Below, one piece after another: positions 18,294 to 27,489 of a stretch of 64,000 nucleotides of DNA. The position numbers and the translations under genes are program-made. Numbering within the stretch: the first letter of the stretch is position 1; every line of letters starts with the position of its first letter. The DNA comes from Herbaspirillum huttiense. Lineage in GTDB: Bacteria; Pseudomonadota; Gammaproteobacteria; Burkholderiales; Burkholderiaceae_D. Under the pieces are notes generated by a model. The model was not told the origin of the DNA. It saw only the letters and a list, made by a program, of their open reading frames with translations, and searched no databases. The stretch spans positions 5,332,001 through 5,396,000 of the forward strand of contig NZ_CP037993.1 of NCBI RefSeq assembly GCF_004367745.1, given 5' to 3'.

Positions 18294-18968
18294 ATGCGCA
18301 TCCTGCTGGTCGAAGACCATATCGAACTTTCCCGCTGGCTGTCCAAGGCCCTGCGCGACGCCCACCTGACGGTGGAGTGCGCGCACAACGGTGCCGACGC
18401 CGACAGCCTGCTGCTCACGCAAGACTATGCGCTGGTGATCCTCGACCTGACCCTGCCGCGCATGGATGGACTGGAAGTCCTCAAACGCATGCGTGCGCGC
18501 GGCAGCCGCACGCCGGTGCTGATCCTGACCGCACGCGGCGGCCTGGCTGACCGCGTCAGCGGCCTCAACCTGGGGGCCGATGACTATCTGGCCAAACCCT
18601 TCGAGCTGGAAGAACTGGAAGCGCGCGTGAAAGCCCTGCTGCGCCGCTCGCAGAGCCAGGAAGCGGTGACCGTGGCCTGTGGTGCGCTGTGCTTCGATAC
18701 GGTGTCGCGCACCTTCACCTATCACGGCGAACTGCTGGCACTGACCCCGCGCGAACACGCGGTGCTGGAAGTGCTGATCATGCGCCAGGGCCATACGGTC
18801 CCGAAGGACAAATTGTTCCAGCAGGTCTTTTCGCTGGATGACAATGCCAGCGTGGACGCCATCGAGATCTACATCCACCGCCTGCGCAAGAAGCTGGAAC
18901 ACGAGGGCGCCGGCCGCGTCGGCATCACCACCCTGCGCGGCCTGGGCTACCTGCTGCAGGCCGCGTAA
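18294..18968 (+). CDS. tctD: OmpR-family response regulator, TctD-like
   Basis: This 224-residue transcriptional regulator has a receiver with acidic residues near position 8, phosphoacceptor D51, T79 and K101 (LAKPF), followed by a winged-helix DNA-binding domain (about 125-222) with IEIYIHRLRKKLE and GLGYLL. It is most like TctD/QseB. Its stop codon overlaps the start of the kinase gene (TAATG), so the two are translationally coupled. It probably activates the divergent TctC-like/ABC operon in response to carboxylates; the target is inferred from location. Confidence 0.9.
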   Translation: MRILLVEDHIELSRWLSKALRDAHLTVECAHNGADADSLLLTQDYALVILDLTLPRMDGLEVLKRMRARGSRTPVLILTARGGLADRVSGLNLGADDYLAKPFELEELEARVKALLRRSQSQEAVTVACGALCFDTVSRTFTYHGELLALTPREHAVLEVLIMRQGHTVPKDKLFQQVFSLDDNASVDAIEIYIHRLRKKLEHEGAGRVGITTLRGLGYLLQAA

Positions 18969-20425
18969 TGGCGCAGGCCACCCGCCGACTGGGCAACCTG
19001 CGCAGCCAGCTGGTGCGCTGGCTGCTGATTCCGTTGACGCTGCTGGTGGCTCTCGATGCAGTCTCGGTCTACTACAACGCGCTGGAAGTAGCCGATCTGG
19101 CCTACGACCGTTCGCTGCTGGCCTCCACCCGTGCGCTGGCCGAACGGGTCTCCATCGTCAATGGCCATGTCACGGCCGACGTGCCCTACGTGGCGCTGGA
19201 CAGCTTCGAGACCGATACCCTGGGCCGCATCTACTACAAGGTCACGGGCCTGAAAGGGGAACTGGTGTCCGGCTACGAAGACCTGCCGCCGGTCCCTGCC
19301 AACGTCAAGCGCTCGGAAGTCTATCCGGCCCTGGTGCGCTTCTACCAGGCCGACTATCACAACCAGCCCATCCGCATCGCCGCACTGCTGCAGCCGGTGT
19401 ATGACGACAGCATGCGCGGCATCGCCCTGATCCAGGTCGGCGAAACCATGGAGGGCCGCAACGGCATGACGCGCAAGATCCTGTTCGACACGCTGTGGCG
19501 CCAGGGCACGCTGGTGACCGTGGCGGCGCTGCTGGTGTGGTTTGCGGTGCGCTTCGTGCTGCGCCCGGTGATGCAGCTCAAGGGCGAGGTGGAGTCGCGT
19601 GCGCCGACCGACCTGTCCGGTTTTGATCCGGCCCTGGTACACAAGGAAATGCGCCCGCTGGTGCAGGCCATGAATGGCTACATGGGCCGGTTGCAGGCCC
19701 TCATCAGTGCGCAGCGGCGCTTCATCGCCGATGCCTCGCACCAGTTGCGTACGCCGCTGACGGTATTGAAGACCCAATCCGAACTGACCCTGCGCGAACT
19801 GCGCCGCACGCGGCTCGACCCGGCCGAGCTGCGCGAGCTGGTGGAGGGCATGGCGCGCACCACCGATTCCGCCGTACATCTGGCCAATCGCCTGCTGACC
19901 CTGGCGCGCGCCGAACATGGCGCGGCCGGAGGCGGCACCATGCGCGTCTCGCTCACCGATGCCGCACGGCAGGTCGCGCTGGAGTTATCGCAGCAGGCGG
20001 TGGCGCGGCGCATCGGGCTGGCCTTCGAGGAAGAGGGCGACGTCGGCATCGAAGCCAATGCCCTGCTGCTGCATGAACTGATGGTGAATCTGCTGGACAA
20101 TGCGATCCGCTATACGCCCATCGGCGGCCAGGTCACTTTGCGCGTGCGCGCCATGCGCCGTCCGGGGCAGCCGACTGCGGCCCTGCTGGAGGTGGAAGAC
20201 AACGGCCCCGGCATCGCCGAGGCCGAGCGCGCAAAAGTGTTCGAACCCTTCTATCGTGCCGGGGCCACCCAGCACGTCAACCCGGGGGGTACCGGGCTGG
20301 GGCTGGCCATCGTGCGCGAGATCGCCGCCATGCACAGGGCCAGCGTCACGCTGGATGCCCCGGCACAAGGCAGCGGGCTGGTGGTGCGCATCGCGTTTCC
20401 GGGTGTGGTCGAGCTGCGCGCCTGA
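18968..20425 (+). CDS. tctE: Sensor histidine kinase, TctE-like
   Basis: This 485-residue membrane histidine kinase has a first transmembrane helix at about 17-37, a periplasmic sensor domain of the 2CSK_N type (about 38-172), a second helix (about 174-196), a short HAMP-like linker, the H-box DASHQLRTPL (H258) and an ATPase domain with MVNLLDNAIRYTP, EDNGPGI and GGTGLGLAI boxes. It is coupled to tctD by a one-base overlap. The periplasmic domain is where carboxylate, or a ligand-loaded TctC-like protein, would be sensed. Confidence 0.9.
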   Translation: MAQATRRLGNLRSQLVRWLLIPLTLLVALDAVSVYYNALEVADLAYDRSLLASTRALAERVSIVNGHVTADVPYVALDSFETDTLGRIYYKVTGLKGELVSGYEDLPPVPANVKRSEVYPALVRFYQADYHNQPIRIAALLQPVYDDSMRGIALIQVGETMEGRNGMTRKILFDTLWRQGTLVTVAALLVWFAVRFVLRPVMQLKGEVESRAPTDLSGFDPALVHKEMRPLVQAMNGYMGRLQALISAQRRFIADASHQLRTPLTVLKTQSELTLRELRRTRLDPAELRELVEGMARTTDSAVHLANRLLTLARAEHGAAGGGTMRVSLTDAARQVALELSQQAVARRIGLAFEEEGDVGIEANALLLHELMVNLLDNAIRYTPIGGQVTLRVRAMRRPGQPTAALLEVEDNGPGIAEAERAKVFEPFYRAGATQHVNPGGTGLGLAIVREIAAMHRASVTLDAPAQGSGLVVRIAFPGVVELRA

Positions 20426-20439
20426 TCGCCAGAGTTAGT

Positions 20440-22200
20440 TCAGAATTGTTCCCAATCCCCGTCACCGGCCGGCGGTGCCTTGCTGCTGGCCTTGGCAATG
20501 GCGGCGTTGGCGGCCGTCTTGGCCGGCAAGGCGGGGACCACGACGGCTGGCGCGGGCGGTGCGGCGGCGGGCTTCTGTGCCGCTGGCTTGGGAGCGGCGG
20601 GCTTGCTGGCCACCGGCTTGGCGTAGGCAGTCGCAGCCCCCACCGCCGCATGCTGGCTATCCAGCCGGAAGATGCTGACCGTCTCTGACAGGCGGTGCGA
20701 TTGCTCCTGCAGGGATTGCGCAGCGGCCGCCGCTTCCTCGACCAGCGCGGCATTCTGCTGCGTGACTTCATCCATCTGCGCGATGGCGCGGTTGATCTGC
20801 TCGATGCCGGCGCTCTGCTCGTTGCTGGCGGCCGAGATCTCGCCGACCACGTCGGTGACGCGCCTGACGCTGGCCACCACTTCGCTCATGGTGCTGCCGG
20901 CCTGCTCCACCAGGCGGCTGCCGTTGTCTACCCGCGTCACCGAATCATCGATGAGGGCCTTGATCTCCTTGGCGGCCGATGCGCTGCGCTGGGCCAGGGT
21001 GCGCACTTCGGAGGCCACCACCGCGAAGCCGCGTCCCTGCTCGCCGGCACGGGCGGCTTCCACCGCCGCGTTCAGCGCCAGGATGTTGGTCTGGAAGGCG
21101 ATGCCGTCAATGACGCTGATGATGTCGACGATCTTGCGGGAGGCATCATTGATCTCTCCCATGGTCTGCACCACCTGCCCCACCACGCTGCCGCCCTGCA
21201 CCGCCACTTCGGAGGCGGTGGCGGCCAGGGTGTTGGCCTGGCGGGCGTTGTCGGCATTCTGCTTGACGGTGGAAGTCAGCTCTTCCATGGCCGAGGCGGT
21301 CTCTTCCAGCGAGCCGGCCTGCTCTTCGGTGCGCGAGGACAGGTCCAGGTTGCCGCTGGCGATTTCCTTCGACGCGGTGGTGATGGCATCGGTCCCCTGG
21401 CGGACCTGGGTGACGATGCGGTGCAGGTTCTCGTTCATGGACTTCAGTGAGGCCAGCAGGGTGCCGGTCTCATCCTTGGTGGTGGCCTCGATGCGCACCG
21501 TCAGGTCGCCCTGCGCCACCGCACCGGCGATGCTGACGGCCTGGTTGAGCGGACCCGTGATGGAGCGCGTGACCAGCCAGGCGGCAGCGACGCAGATCAG
21601 GATGGCCGCACCCGAGAGCAGCAGCATCAGGCTGGTGGCGGAACTGGCGGTCTGTTTGCCCTGGACCACGCTCTCGTCCATCATGGTCTTCTGGTAGGCC
21701 ACGAAGTCATCGAGCGCCTTGAGGTACTTGTCCTGGACGGGCACGACTTCCTTGAAGAGCAATTCGGTGCCCTCTTCCTTCTTGTTCTGCTTGATCAGTT
21801 CCCGCAGCTTGTCACGCGAGGGCGTGTAGGCATTGCGGGCATCCATGACCATCTTGAGCATGTCCTTGTCGCGCGGGCTGGTAAGCAGTTTCTCGATCTG
21901 CGCCAGCGCCTTGCCGGTCTTGGCGCTGAAGGACTGTCCCTGTTCAATGTACTTCGCCGATTCCTCGGGCGTGCGGCCGAGCAAGGCATCGCGCAGGCTG
22001 CGTACGGCACCATTGACGTTGTCACTGATGTCACTGGCCAGGGCGATCTTCTGGTAACGGTCCTCAACGATCTCGGCGGTGGACTTCTCGACCCGGTTCA
22101 GGCTCTTGAGCGCGATCCCCGTGATCACGCACATCACCCCGATGAGCACGGCGAAGCAGACGGCCAGCCGGACGCTGATCCTGATATCTTTGATGTTCAT
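20440..22200 (-). CDS. Methyl-accepting chemotaxis protein with C-terminal DWEQF (copy 1)
   Basis: This 586-residue chemoreceptor has a transmembrane helix near 10-32, a periplasmic four-helix-type sensor (about 33-187), a second helix (about 188-212), HAMP (to about 264) and a long MCP signalling domain with the conserved hairpin tip ([20 protein letters not shown]). A Pro/Ala-rich flexible tail ends in DWEQF, matching the NWETF-like pentapeptide that tethers CheR/CheB. ATG 22200 has AAGGGGG upstream; the frame extends 11 codons further without a ribosome site. The next receptor upstream is a close paralogue of the same length. Confidence 0.93.
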   Translation of the reverse strand: MNIKDIRISVRLAVCFAVLIGVMCVITGIALKSLNRVEKSTAEIVEDRYQKIALASDISDNVNGAVRSLRDALLGRTPEESAKYIEQGQSFSAKTGKALAQIEKLLTSPRDKDMLKMVMDARNAYTPSRDKLRELIKQNKKEEGTELLFKEVVPVQDKYLKALDDFVAYQKTMMDESVVQGKQTASSATSLMLLLSGAAILICVAAAWLVTRSITGPLNQAVSIAGAVAQGDLTVRIEATTKDETGTLLASLKSMNENLHRIVTQVRQGTDAITTASKEIASGNLDLSSRTEEQAGSLEETASAMEELTSTVKQNADNARQANTLAATASEVAVQGGSVVGQVVQTMGEINDASRKIVDIISVIDGIAFQTNILALNAAVEAARAGEQGRGFAVVASEVRTLAQRSASAAKEIKALIDDSVTRVDNGSRLVEQAGSTMSEVVASVRRVTDVVGEISAASNEQSAGIEQINRAIAQMDEVTQQNAALVEEAAAAAQSLQEQSHRLSETVSIFRLDSQHAAVGAATAYAKPVASKPAAPKPAAQKPAAAPPAPAVVVPALPAKTAANAAIAKASSKAPPAGDGDWEQF

Positions 22201-22293
22201 ACTTACCCCCTTGTTGGCTGTGAAGACATGCATGTCTTTCTGTCAGCAAATTGTTGGCGGAATGCAACGCCGCACTGGATCGCCTGACGCATG

Positions 22294-22331
22294 AAAAAAG
22301 CGCCGGACAGCAGATGCTGAACGGCGCTTTT
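22294..22331 (-). terminator. Terminator of MCP copy 2
   Basis: On the minus strand, AAGCGCCG and CGGCGCTT arms (22298-22305, 22322-22329) with an inner CAGCA/TGCTG stem are followed by six T residues. This ends the 22401-24161 transcript and isolates it from MCP copy 1. Confidence 0.85.
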
Positions 22332-22400
22332 GGCCAATACTTGAGAAAACAGGGTGAGGTCCGGAAGACGGACTTGGCCCCTGAGCCTGCGATAGTTAGT

Positions 22401-24161
22401 TCAGAATTGTTCCCAATCCCCGTCATCGGCCGCCATGGCCTTGCCGCCGGCCTTGGCGCTGGCTGGCGCGGCCGGTTTCGCGGGCAGGGCCTTGGGCGTC
22501 GGCACGGGTGCTGCCACAGCGGCTTTGGCCGGTGCGGCCGGCGCGGCGGCCACCGGCTTGCTGCTGGCCTTGGGCGGCACCGGCTTGCGCGCGGGCTGCG
22601 CACGCGGCGTCTCATGGTTGCTGAGCTTGAAGATGCTCACCGTTTCCACCAGGCGGCCCGACTGTTCCTGCAAGGACTGGGCGGCGGCGGCGGCCTGTTC
22701 CACCAGGGCGGCATTTTGCTGGGTCACTTCGTCCATCTGCACGATGGCGTGATTGATCTGCTCGATGCCGTCGCTCTGTTCGTTGCTCGCCGCCGAGATC
22801 TCGGCCACCACGTCAGTAACGCGGCGCACGCTGGCCACCACTTCGCTCATGGTGGCACCGGCCTGTTCCACCAGGCGGCTGCCGTTATCCACGCGACTGA
22901 CCGAATCATCGATGAGGGCCTTGATCTCCTTGGCCGCGGACGCACTGCGCTGGGCCAAGGTACGGACTTCGGAAGCCACCACCGCAAAGCCGCGTCCCTG
23001 CTCACCGGCACGGGCCGCTTCCACGGCGGCGTTCAGGGCCAGGATGTTGGTCTGGAAGGCGATGCCATCGATGACGCTGATGATGTCGACAATCTTGCGC
23101 GAGGCTTCGTTGATCTCGCCCATGGTCTGCACCACCTGCCCCACCACGCTGCCGCCCTGCACTGCCACGTCGGAGGCGGTCGCGGCCAGGCTGTTGGCCT
23201 GGCGGGCGTTGTCGGCATTCTGCTTGACGGTGGAGGTCAGTTCTTCCATCGCCGAGGCGGTCTCTTCCAGCGCCCCGGCCTGTTCTTCGGTGCGGGACGA
23301 CAGGTCCAGGTTGCCGCTGGCGATTTCGGAGGAGGCGGTATTGATGGTGTCACTGCCGGTCCGTACTTCGCTGACGATGCGGTGCAGGTTCTGGTTCATG
23401 GCCTTGAGCGAAGCCAGCAGCTTGCCGGTTTCGTCCCGGGTGGTCTCGCCGATCTGTACCGTCAGGTCGCCTTGCGCCACGGCGCTGGCCACGTCCACCG
23501 CTTCATTGAGCGGCCGCGTGATGGAACGCGTGACCCACCAGGCTGCCAGCACGCACAGCAGAATGGCCACGGCCGACAGTTCCAGCATCAGGGCGATGGC
23601 CGAATCGCTGGTCTGCTGGCCTTCAGCCACGCTTTCATCCATCAGCGTTCTCTGGAAGGCGACGAAGTCGTTGAGGACGTCGAAGTAGCGGTCCTGCTTG
23701 GGAATGACTTCATTGAAGAGCACTTCGGTGGCCTCTTCCTTCTTCTGCTGAAGGATCAGCTCACGCAGTTTGTCGCGCGACGTGCTGTAGGCGGCACGCG
23801 CGTCCTGGATGGCCTTGAACAATTCCTTGCCGCGCGGCGTGCTGATCAGTTTTTCGATCTGGTTCATGGACTCGGTGGTCTTGGCGCTGTTGGCCGCACC
23901 GCGGTCGAGATAGCGCTTGGCCTCTTCTGGGTTGCGTCCCAGCATGGCATTGCGCAGGTTGCGCGCGGCCGAATTGACGTTCTCGCGGATCTCCATCACC
24001 AACGCGATCTTCACGTAGCGGTCCTCGACGACAATGCGCGAAGCCTTGCTGATGCTGTGCAGGCTCTGCATTCCTACGCCCGCGATCAGGCACATGACCG
24101 CGACCAGGATGCCGAAGCAGGCCGCCAGTCGTGCGCTGATCTTGATGTTCTTGATGTTCAT
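22401..24161 (-). CDS. Methyl-accepting chemotaxis protein with C-terminal DWEQF (copy 2)
   Basis: This 586-residue chemoreceptor has the same architecture and length as copy 1. The signalling domain is nearly identical. The periplasmic sensor (about 33-187) differs most, for example [17 protein letters not shown] against [17 protein letters not shown]. The tail again ends in DWEQF. The last 28 bases spanning the stop region are identical in the two genes. This looks like tandem duplication with divergence of ligand range, kept alike in the cytoplasmic part by selection or gene conversion. Confidence 0.93.
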   Translation of the reverse strand: MNIKNIKISARLAACFGILVAVMCLIAGVGMQSLHSISKASRIVVEDRYVKIALVMEIRENVNSAARNLRNAMLGRNPEEAKRYLDRGAANSAKTTESMNQIEKLISTPRGKELFKAIQDARAAYSTSRDKLRELILQQKKEEATEVLFNEVIPKQDRYFDVLNDFVAFQRTLMDESVAEGQQTSDSAIALMLELSAVAILLCVLAAWWVTRSITRPLNEAVDVASAVAQGDLTVQIGETTRDETGKLLASLKAMNQNLHRIVSEVRTGSDTINTASSEIASGNLDLSSRTEEQAGALEETASAMEELTSTVKQNADNARQANSLAATASDVAVQGGSVVGQVVQTMGEINEASRKIVDIISVIDGIAFQTNILALNAAVEAARAGEQGRGFAVVASEVRTLAQRSASAAKEIKALIDDSVSRVDNGSRLVEQAGATMSEVVASVRRVTDVVAEISAASNEQSDGIEQINHAIVQMDEVTQQNAALVEQAAAAAQSLQEQSGRLVETVSIFKLSNHETPRAQPARKPVPPKASSKPVAAAPAAPAKAAVAAPVPTPKALPAKPAAPASAKAGGKAMAADDGDWEQF

Positions 24162-24309
24162 TCGTGTTCCTCGATGGAGTGTGAGAGTGCTGGTGAGCGC
24201 AGTCTGGCTGCGGGCGCGTCATCCAGCCATCAGGGATATCCTGATGCGCGCAGACAACACGCAACATGTGATTGCCGCAAGGCAATCCCATTGGCGCTGC
24301 CCCCAAATG

Positions 24310-24349
24310 AAAAAAGCTGCCGTTCAATCTTCTTGAACGTCAGCTTTTT
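24310..24349. terminator. Bidirectional terminator after the ammonia-lyase gene
   Basis: Long arms AAAAAGCTGCCGTTCAA and TTGAACGTCAGCTTTTT (24311-24327, 24333-24349; one mismatch) give T-runs on both strands. It ends the 26030-24402 transcript. Confidence 0.88.
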
Positions 24350-24401
24350 GTCAGACTTGAGCCTGCGGGGTCAAATTCTCACGGCTCGGCTCGCATTTCC
24401 G

Positions 24402-26030
24402 TCACACGAACGCCCCGATGGCCGAGATCACCGCCTCCCGCACCGACCCGCTCACCACGAAGCCATGCGCGGCCTGCACGTCGTCGTGGAACCAGCGATC
24501 GCCCTCCAGACACGCAGGAATCTGGCGGCGGATCTCGTCATAGGCCGCCTGCGTACCCTGCCCCAGCTTGAAGTCCTTGAGCAAGTCCTCGGTCATGGTC
24601 AGCGCCTGCGCCGCCAGCAACATTTCCACGCCGACGATGTATTGCGTGTTCTGCACCACCGTCATCGCCTTGCGGGCGCACCAGGTCGAGTTGGAGATGT
24701 GGTCCTCGCTGTTGCCCTTGGAGGGGATGCTGTCGACGCTGCCGGGCATGCACAGGGTGCGGTTTTCCATCACCAGCGAACTCATGGAACATTGCACCAC
24801 CGGATAGCCCGTGTTGACGCCGCGCACGCCGCTCATCAGGTTGCGCGGCAATCCCCACGACAGGGTGGGGTCGATCAGGCGCGCGATACGGCGTTCGCAG
24901 ATGCTGCCCAGGTCGGTAATCGCCATGGCCAGCAAGTCCATCGCCTGCGCCAGATACTGGCCATGGAAGTTGCCGCCGGAAATGATTTCGAAACCTTCGC
25001 CGTCTTCCTTGTTAAAGATCAGCGGATTGTCGGTAGCGGAGTTGGTCTCTTTCTCGATGATGGTATCGATATAGTCGAGTGCATCGAATACCGGACCATA
25101 CACTTGCGGCGCGCAGCGCAGCGAATACACATCCTGAATGCGCGCGGTGTAGGGGATATCGTTGCGGCGCAATTCATCGGGCAATTGCACGGCGCGCGCT
25201 TCATGCGTGGTACGGGTAGAGCCCTTGAGCAGCGTGCGGATGACTTCTGCCGTCTTGATCTGGCCCGCATGCGGACGCGCCTGCTGGATACGCGGATCGA
25301 AGGCCGACATCTCGGCCCGCATCGCTTCCAGCGTCAGCCCCAACGACAGGCAGGCATCGGTCAGCAGATGGCGCGCATCGTGCGCGGCGAGGATGGCGAC
25401 CGCCAGCGAGGCGGTACAGCCATTGATGAGGGCCGAGGCATCCTTGGCCTTAAGATCAAATTTGACCGAACCTATCCCGACCTGCTCGATGGCCTGCGTC
25501 GCACGCATGCGCTGGCCCTGATACATCACTTCGGCTTCATCAAACCCGGCAATGGCCGCCGCCAGGTAAGCCAGTGGCGCGAGATCGCCGGAAGCGCCGA
25601 CCGATCCCTTCTGCGGCATGATCGGATGGATGCCGGCATTGATGAAGGCCAGCAGGCGATCCACCACTTCCACGCGCGGCGCGGAATAATTCGATGCAAA
25701 CGCATTGGCCCGCAGCAGCATGGTGGCGCGGCTGACTTCTTCGGAGAAGGGTTCGCCGATGCCCGCGCTGTGCGCACGAATCAGCTGGGTCTGGAACAGC
25801 TCGATATGCTCGACCTTGATGCGCGTGTCCTTGAGCAAACCGACGCCGGTATTGAAGCTGTACATCATGGGTGCTTCATCGTGCATCCAGGTGCTTTCGA
25901 TGTAGTCGCGGCTTTGCTTGAGGGCCGTTCGCGAAGACTCGGCGAGCGCGACTTTCAGGTGAGGGGCGCGGGCCACGCTGACGACTTGCGCAGCGGTGAG
26001 ATTGAATCCGTCGATGGTGATGGTGGACAT
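24402..26030 (-). CDS. Histidine ammonia-lyase family enzyme (HutH-like)
   Basis: This 542-residue lyase eliminates ammonia from an amino acid using an MIO cofactor formed from A146-S147-G148 in GSVGASGDL. Residues matching the histidine ammonia-lyase pocket are present: Y57 (MYSFNTGVG), H87, N203 (LINGC), Y302 and R305 (QDVYSLRC), and E442 (NSEDHIS). By these it is HAL-like rather than PAL/TAL. It is longer than usual HutH (about 510) and there is no hutU, hutI or hutG nearby. Instead it is paired with a carbamoylase-like hydrolase, 39 bases upstream. The substrate could be histidine or a derivative such as ergothioneine; that is speculation. Confidence 0.85.
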   Translation of the reverse strand: MSTITIDGFNLTAAQVVSVARAPHLKVALAESSRTALKQSRDYIESTWMHDEAPMMYSFNTGVGLLKDTRIKVEHIELFQTQLIRAHSAGIGEPFSEEVSRATMLLRANAFASNYSAPRVEVVDRLLAFINAGIHPIMPQKGSVGASGDLAPLAYLAAAIAGFDEAEVMYQGQRMRATQAIEQVGIGSVKFDLKAKDASALINGCTASLAVAILAAHDARHLLTDACLSLGLTLEAMRAEMSAFDPRIQQARPHAGQIKTAEVIRTLLKGSTRTTHEARAVQLPDELRRNDIPYTARIQDVYSLRCAPQVYGPVFDALDYIDTIIEKETNSATDNPLIFNKEDGEGFEIISGGNFHGQYLAQAMDLLAMAITDLGSICERRIARLIDPTLSWGLPRNLMSGVRGVNTGYPVVQCSMSSLVMENRTLCMPGSVDSIPSKGNSEDHISNSTWCARKAMTVVQNTQYIVGVEMLLAAQALTMTEDLLKDFKLGQGTQAAYDEIRRQIPACLEGDRWFHDDVQAAHGFVVSGSVREAVISAIGAFV

Positions 26031-26069
26031 GGGGACTCCGTAATCCTTCATTGGAAAGCCTGAGCGCAC

Positions 26070-27323
26070 TCAGGGCTGGAATTGTTCGACCAGATGGCTG
26101 AAGACCTGCGCAGCGATGCAGGCGTCCTCGGTGCTCATGGTCTCGTCGGGGTGATGGCTGATGCCGCCGTTGCCACAGCGCACGAACAGCATGGCCACCT
26201 CGCCCAGCGGTGCCATGGCCATGGCGTCGTGACCGGCCCCGGAAGGCAGGTGGCGCACCGGCCAGCCGGCCGTTTCGATGGCTCGCGCCAAGGCCGCCTG
26301 CAGGCGCGGCGCGCAGGGCACGCTGGCCGCCTCATGGGTCTGGCGCAAATCGATCCCGACCTGGCGCCGCGCGGCAATGCGCTCGATCTCGGCGCGCACG
26401 TCGGCTACCGCCGCCAGACGGTCCGCATCCTCCTCGGCGCGGATGTCGATGGAAAAACTGGCCAGCCCCGGCACCACATTGGCCGCGCCCTGCACCACCT
26501 CCAGGATGCCCATGGTGCCCACCAGCCCCGGCTTGATGCCGCAGCGCCGTTCGATGTAAAGCCCGATCTCGGCTGCTGCCATCGCCGCATCGCGACGCAA
26601 ATGCATGGGCACCGTACCGGCATGCCCGGCCAAGCCGCGCACCTCGGCCATGAAGCGGCTGGCCCCCGAAATCGCGGTAACTACGCCCACCGGCAAACCC
26701 TCGTTGAGCAACAGCGGGCCCTGTTCGATGTGCACCTCCACAAACGCCGCCACGGAAGCGGGCGACCACGCATCCCCTGCAATCCCGGCCGGATCCAGTC
26801 CGGCAGCCCGGATCGCCTGGCGCATGCTGATGCCCTCGCCATCGACGTTCTCCAGCACGGCCTGGTCGAAGGTGCCGGCCACGGTGCGGCTGCCCAGCAG
26901 GGTGGCCTTGAAGCGCACACCCTCTTCCTCGGCAAAGCCGATCACCTCGATGGGAAACGCAAAACGCCTGCCCGCACGATGCCATTGGGCAATGCAGGCC
27001 AGCGGCAGCACGATGCCCAGGTTGCCGTCGTACTTGCCGGCATTGCGCACGGTATCGAAGTGCGAACCGGTCACCAGCGCCGGACGATGCTCATGTCCTG
27101 GCGCGGCCTCGTAGCGGCCGATCACGTTGCCGGCGTTGTCGCGCCGCACGCGCAGGCCGGATTGCTCCATCCAGCGCGTCAACTCGGCGGCGGCAGCCTG
27201 GTGCGTGGGGGTGAGATAGGTCCGGGTCAGCATGCCGGGGGCTTCACTGTGCTGCGCCAGCAGCTCGGCCCACTGCATCGCTTGCTGGCCGGCCTGCTGG
27301 CTGGACAGGTCCATGGCGTTCAT
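26070..27323 (-). CDS. M20-family amidohydrolase (allantoate/N-carbamoyl-amino-acid hydrolase type)
   Basis: This 417-residue dizinc hydrolase is of the AllC/HyuC group, which splits N-carbamoyl or ureido groups from amino acids. Metal and catalytic motifs are GSHFDTV (H88, D90), GKYDGNLG (D99), AEEEGVRF (E133-E134), EVHIEQGP (H198), the SGAGHDAM loop and ISHHPDE near the C-terminus. It precedes the HutH-like gene in one minus-strand unit. The pairing suggests a pathway in which the lyase product or a related ureido compound is opened to an amino acid; this is an inference from context. Confidence 0.88.
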   Translation of the reverse strand: MNAMDLSSQQAGQQAMQWAELLAQHSEAPGMLTRTYLTPTHQAAAAELTRWMEQSGLRVRRDNAGNVIGRYEAAPGHEHRPALVTGSHFDTVRNAGKYDGNLGIVLPLACIAQWHRAGRRFAFPIEVIGFAEEEGVRFKATLLGSRTVAGTFDQAVLENVDGEGISMRQAIRAAGLDPAGIAGDAWSPASVAAFVEVHIEQGPLLLNEGLPVGVVTAISGASRFMAEVRGLAGHAGTVPMHLRRDAAMAAAEIGLYIERRCGIKPGLVGTMGILEVVQGAANVVPGLASFSIDIRAEEDADRLAAVADVRAEIERIAARRQVGIDLRQTHEAASVPCAPRLQAALARAIETAGWPVRHLPSGAGHDAMAMAPLGEVAMLFVRCGNGGISHHPDETMSTEDACIAAQVFSHLVEQFQP

Positions 27324-27386
27324 CGCGTCTCCTCTGCTCGACCGGCTCCGGGATGGAGCGGGACTCGAAAATTTTCGTGTTTTTTA

Positions 27387-27409
27387 TTGTATTCAAAAAT
27401 TGTATGCAA
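27387..27409. promoter_or_regulatory. Paired TTGTATNCAA sites, candidate GntR operator
   Basis: TTGTATTCAA (27387-27396) and TTGTATGCAA (27400-27409) are near-palindromes of the form bound by many FCD-type GntR regulators. They lie between the divergent hydrolase/lyase and transporter genes, next to a TATAGT -10-like sequence. The GntR gene at 28929 is the likely ligand-responsive repressor. Confidence 0.55.
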
Positions 27410-27489
27410 TATAGTGATCTCGCGCCACCGCGACAAAAAAGATCACCTGCGTTGGCAACATTTCAATAAAACAAGTCAAGGAGACAACG

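Noticed and set aside
24402..26030. Assignment as phenylalanine or tyrosine ammonia-lyase
   Set aside because: H87 and E442 match histidine ammonia-lyase positions, and the His-Leu selectivity pair of tyrosine ammonia-lyase is absent.
22251..26063. A 1270-codon open frame on the plus strand
   Set aside because: It is antisense to two chemoreceptors and the HutH-like gene, is rich in Gly, Arg and His, and has no domain; it is open because of high G+C codon bias in the real genes.
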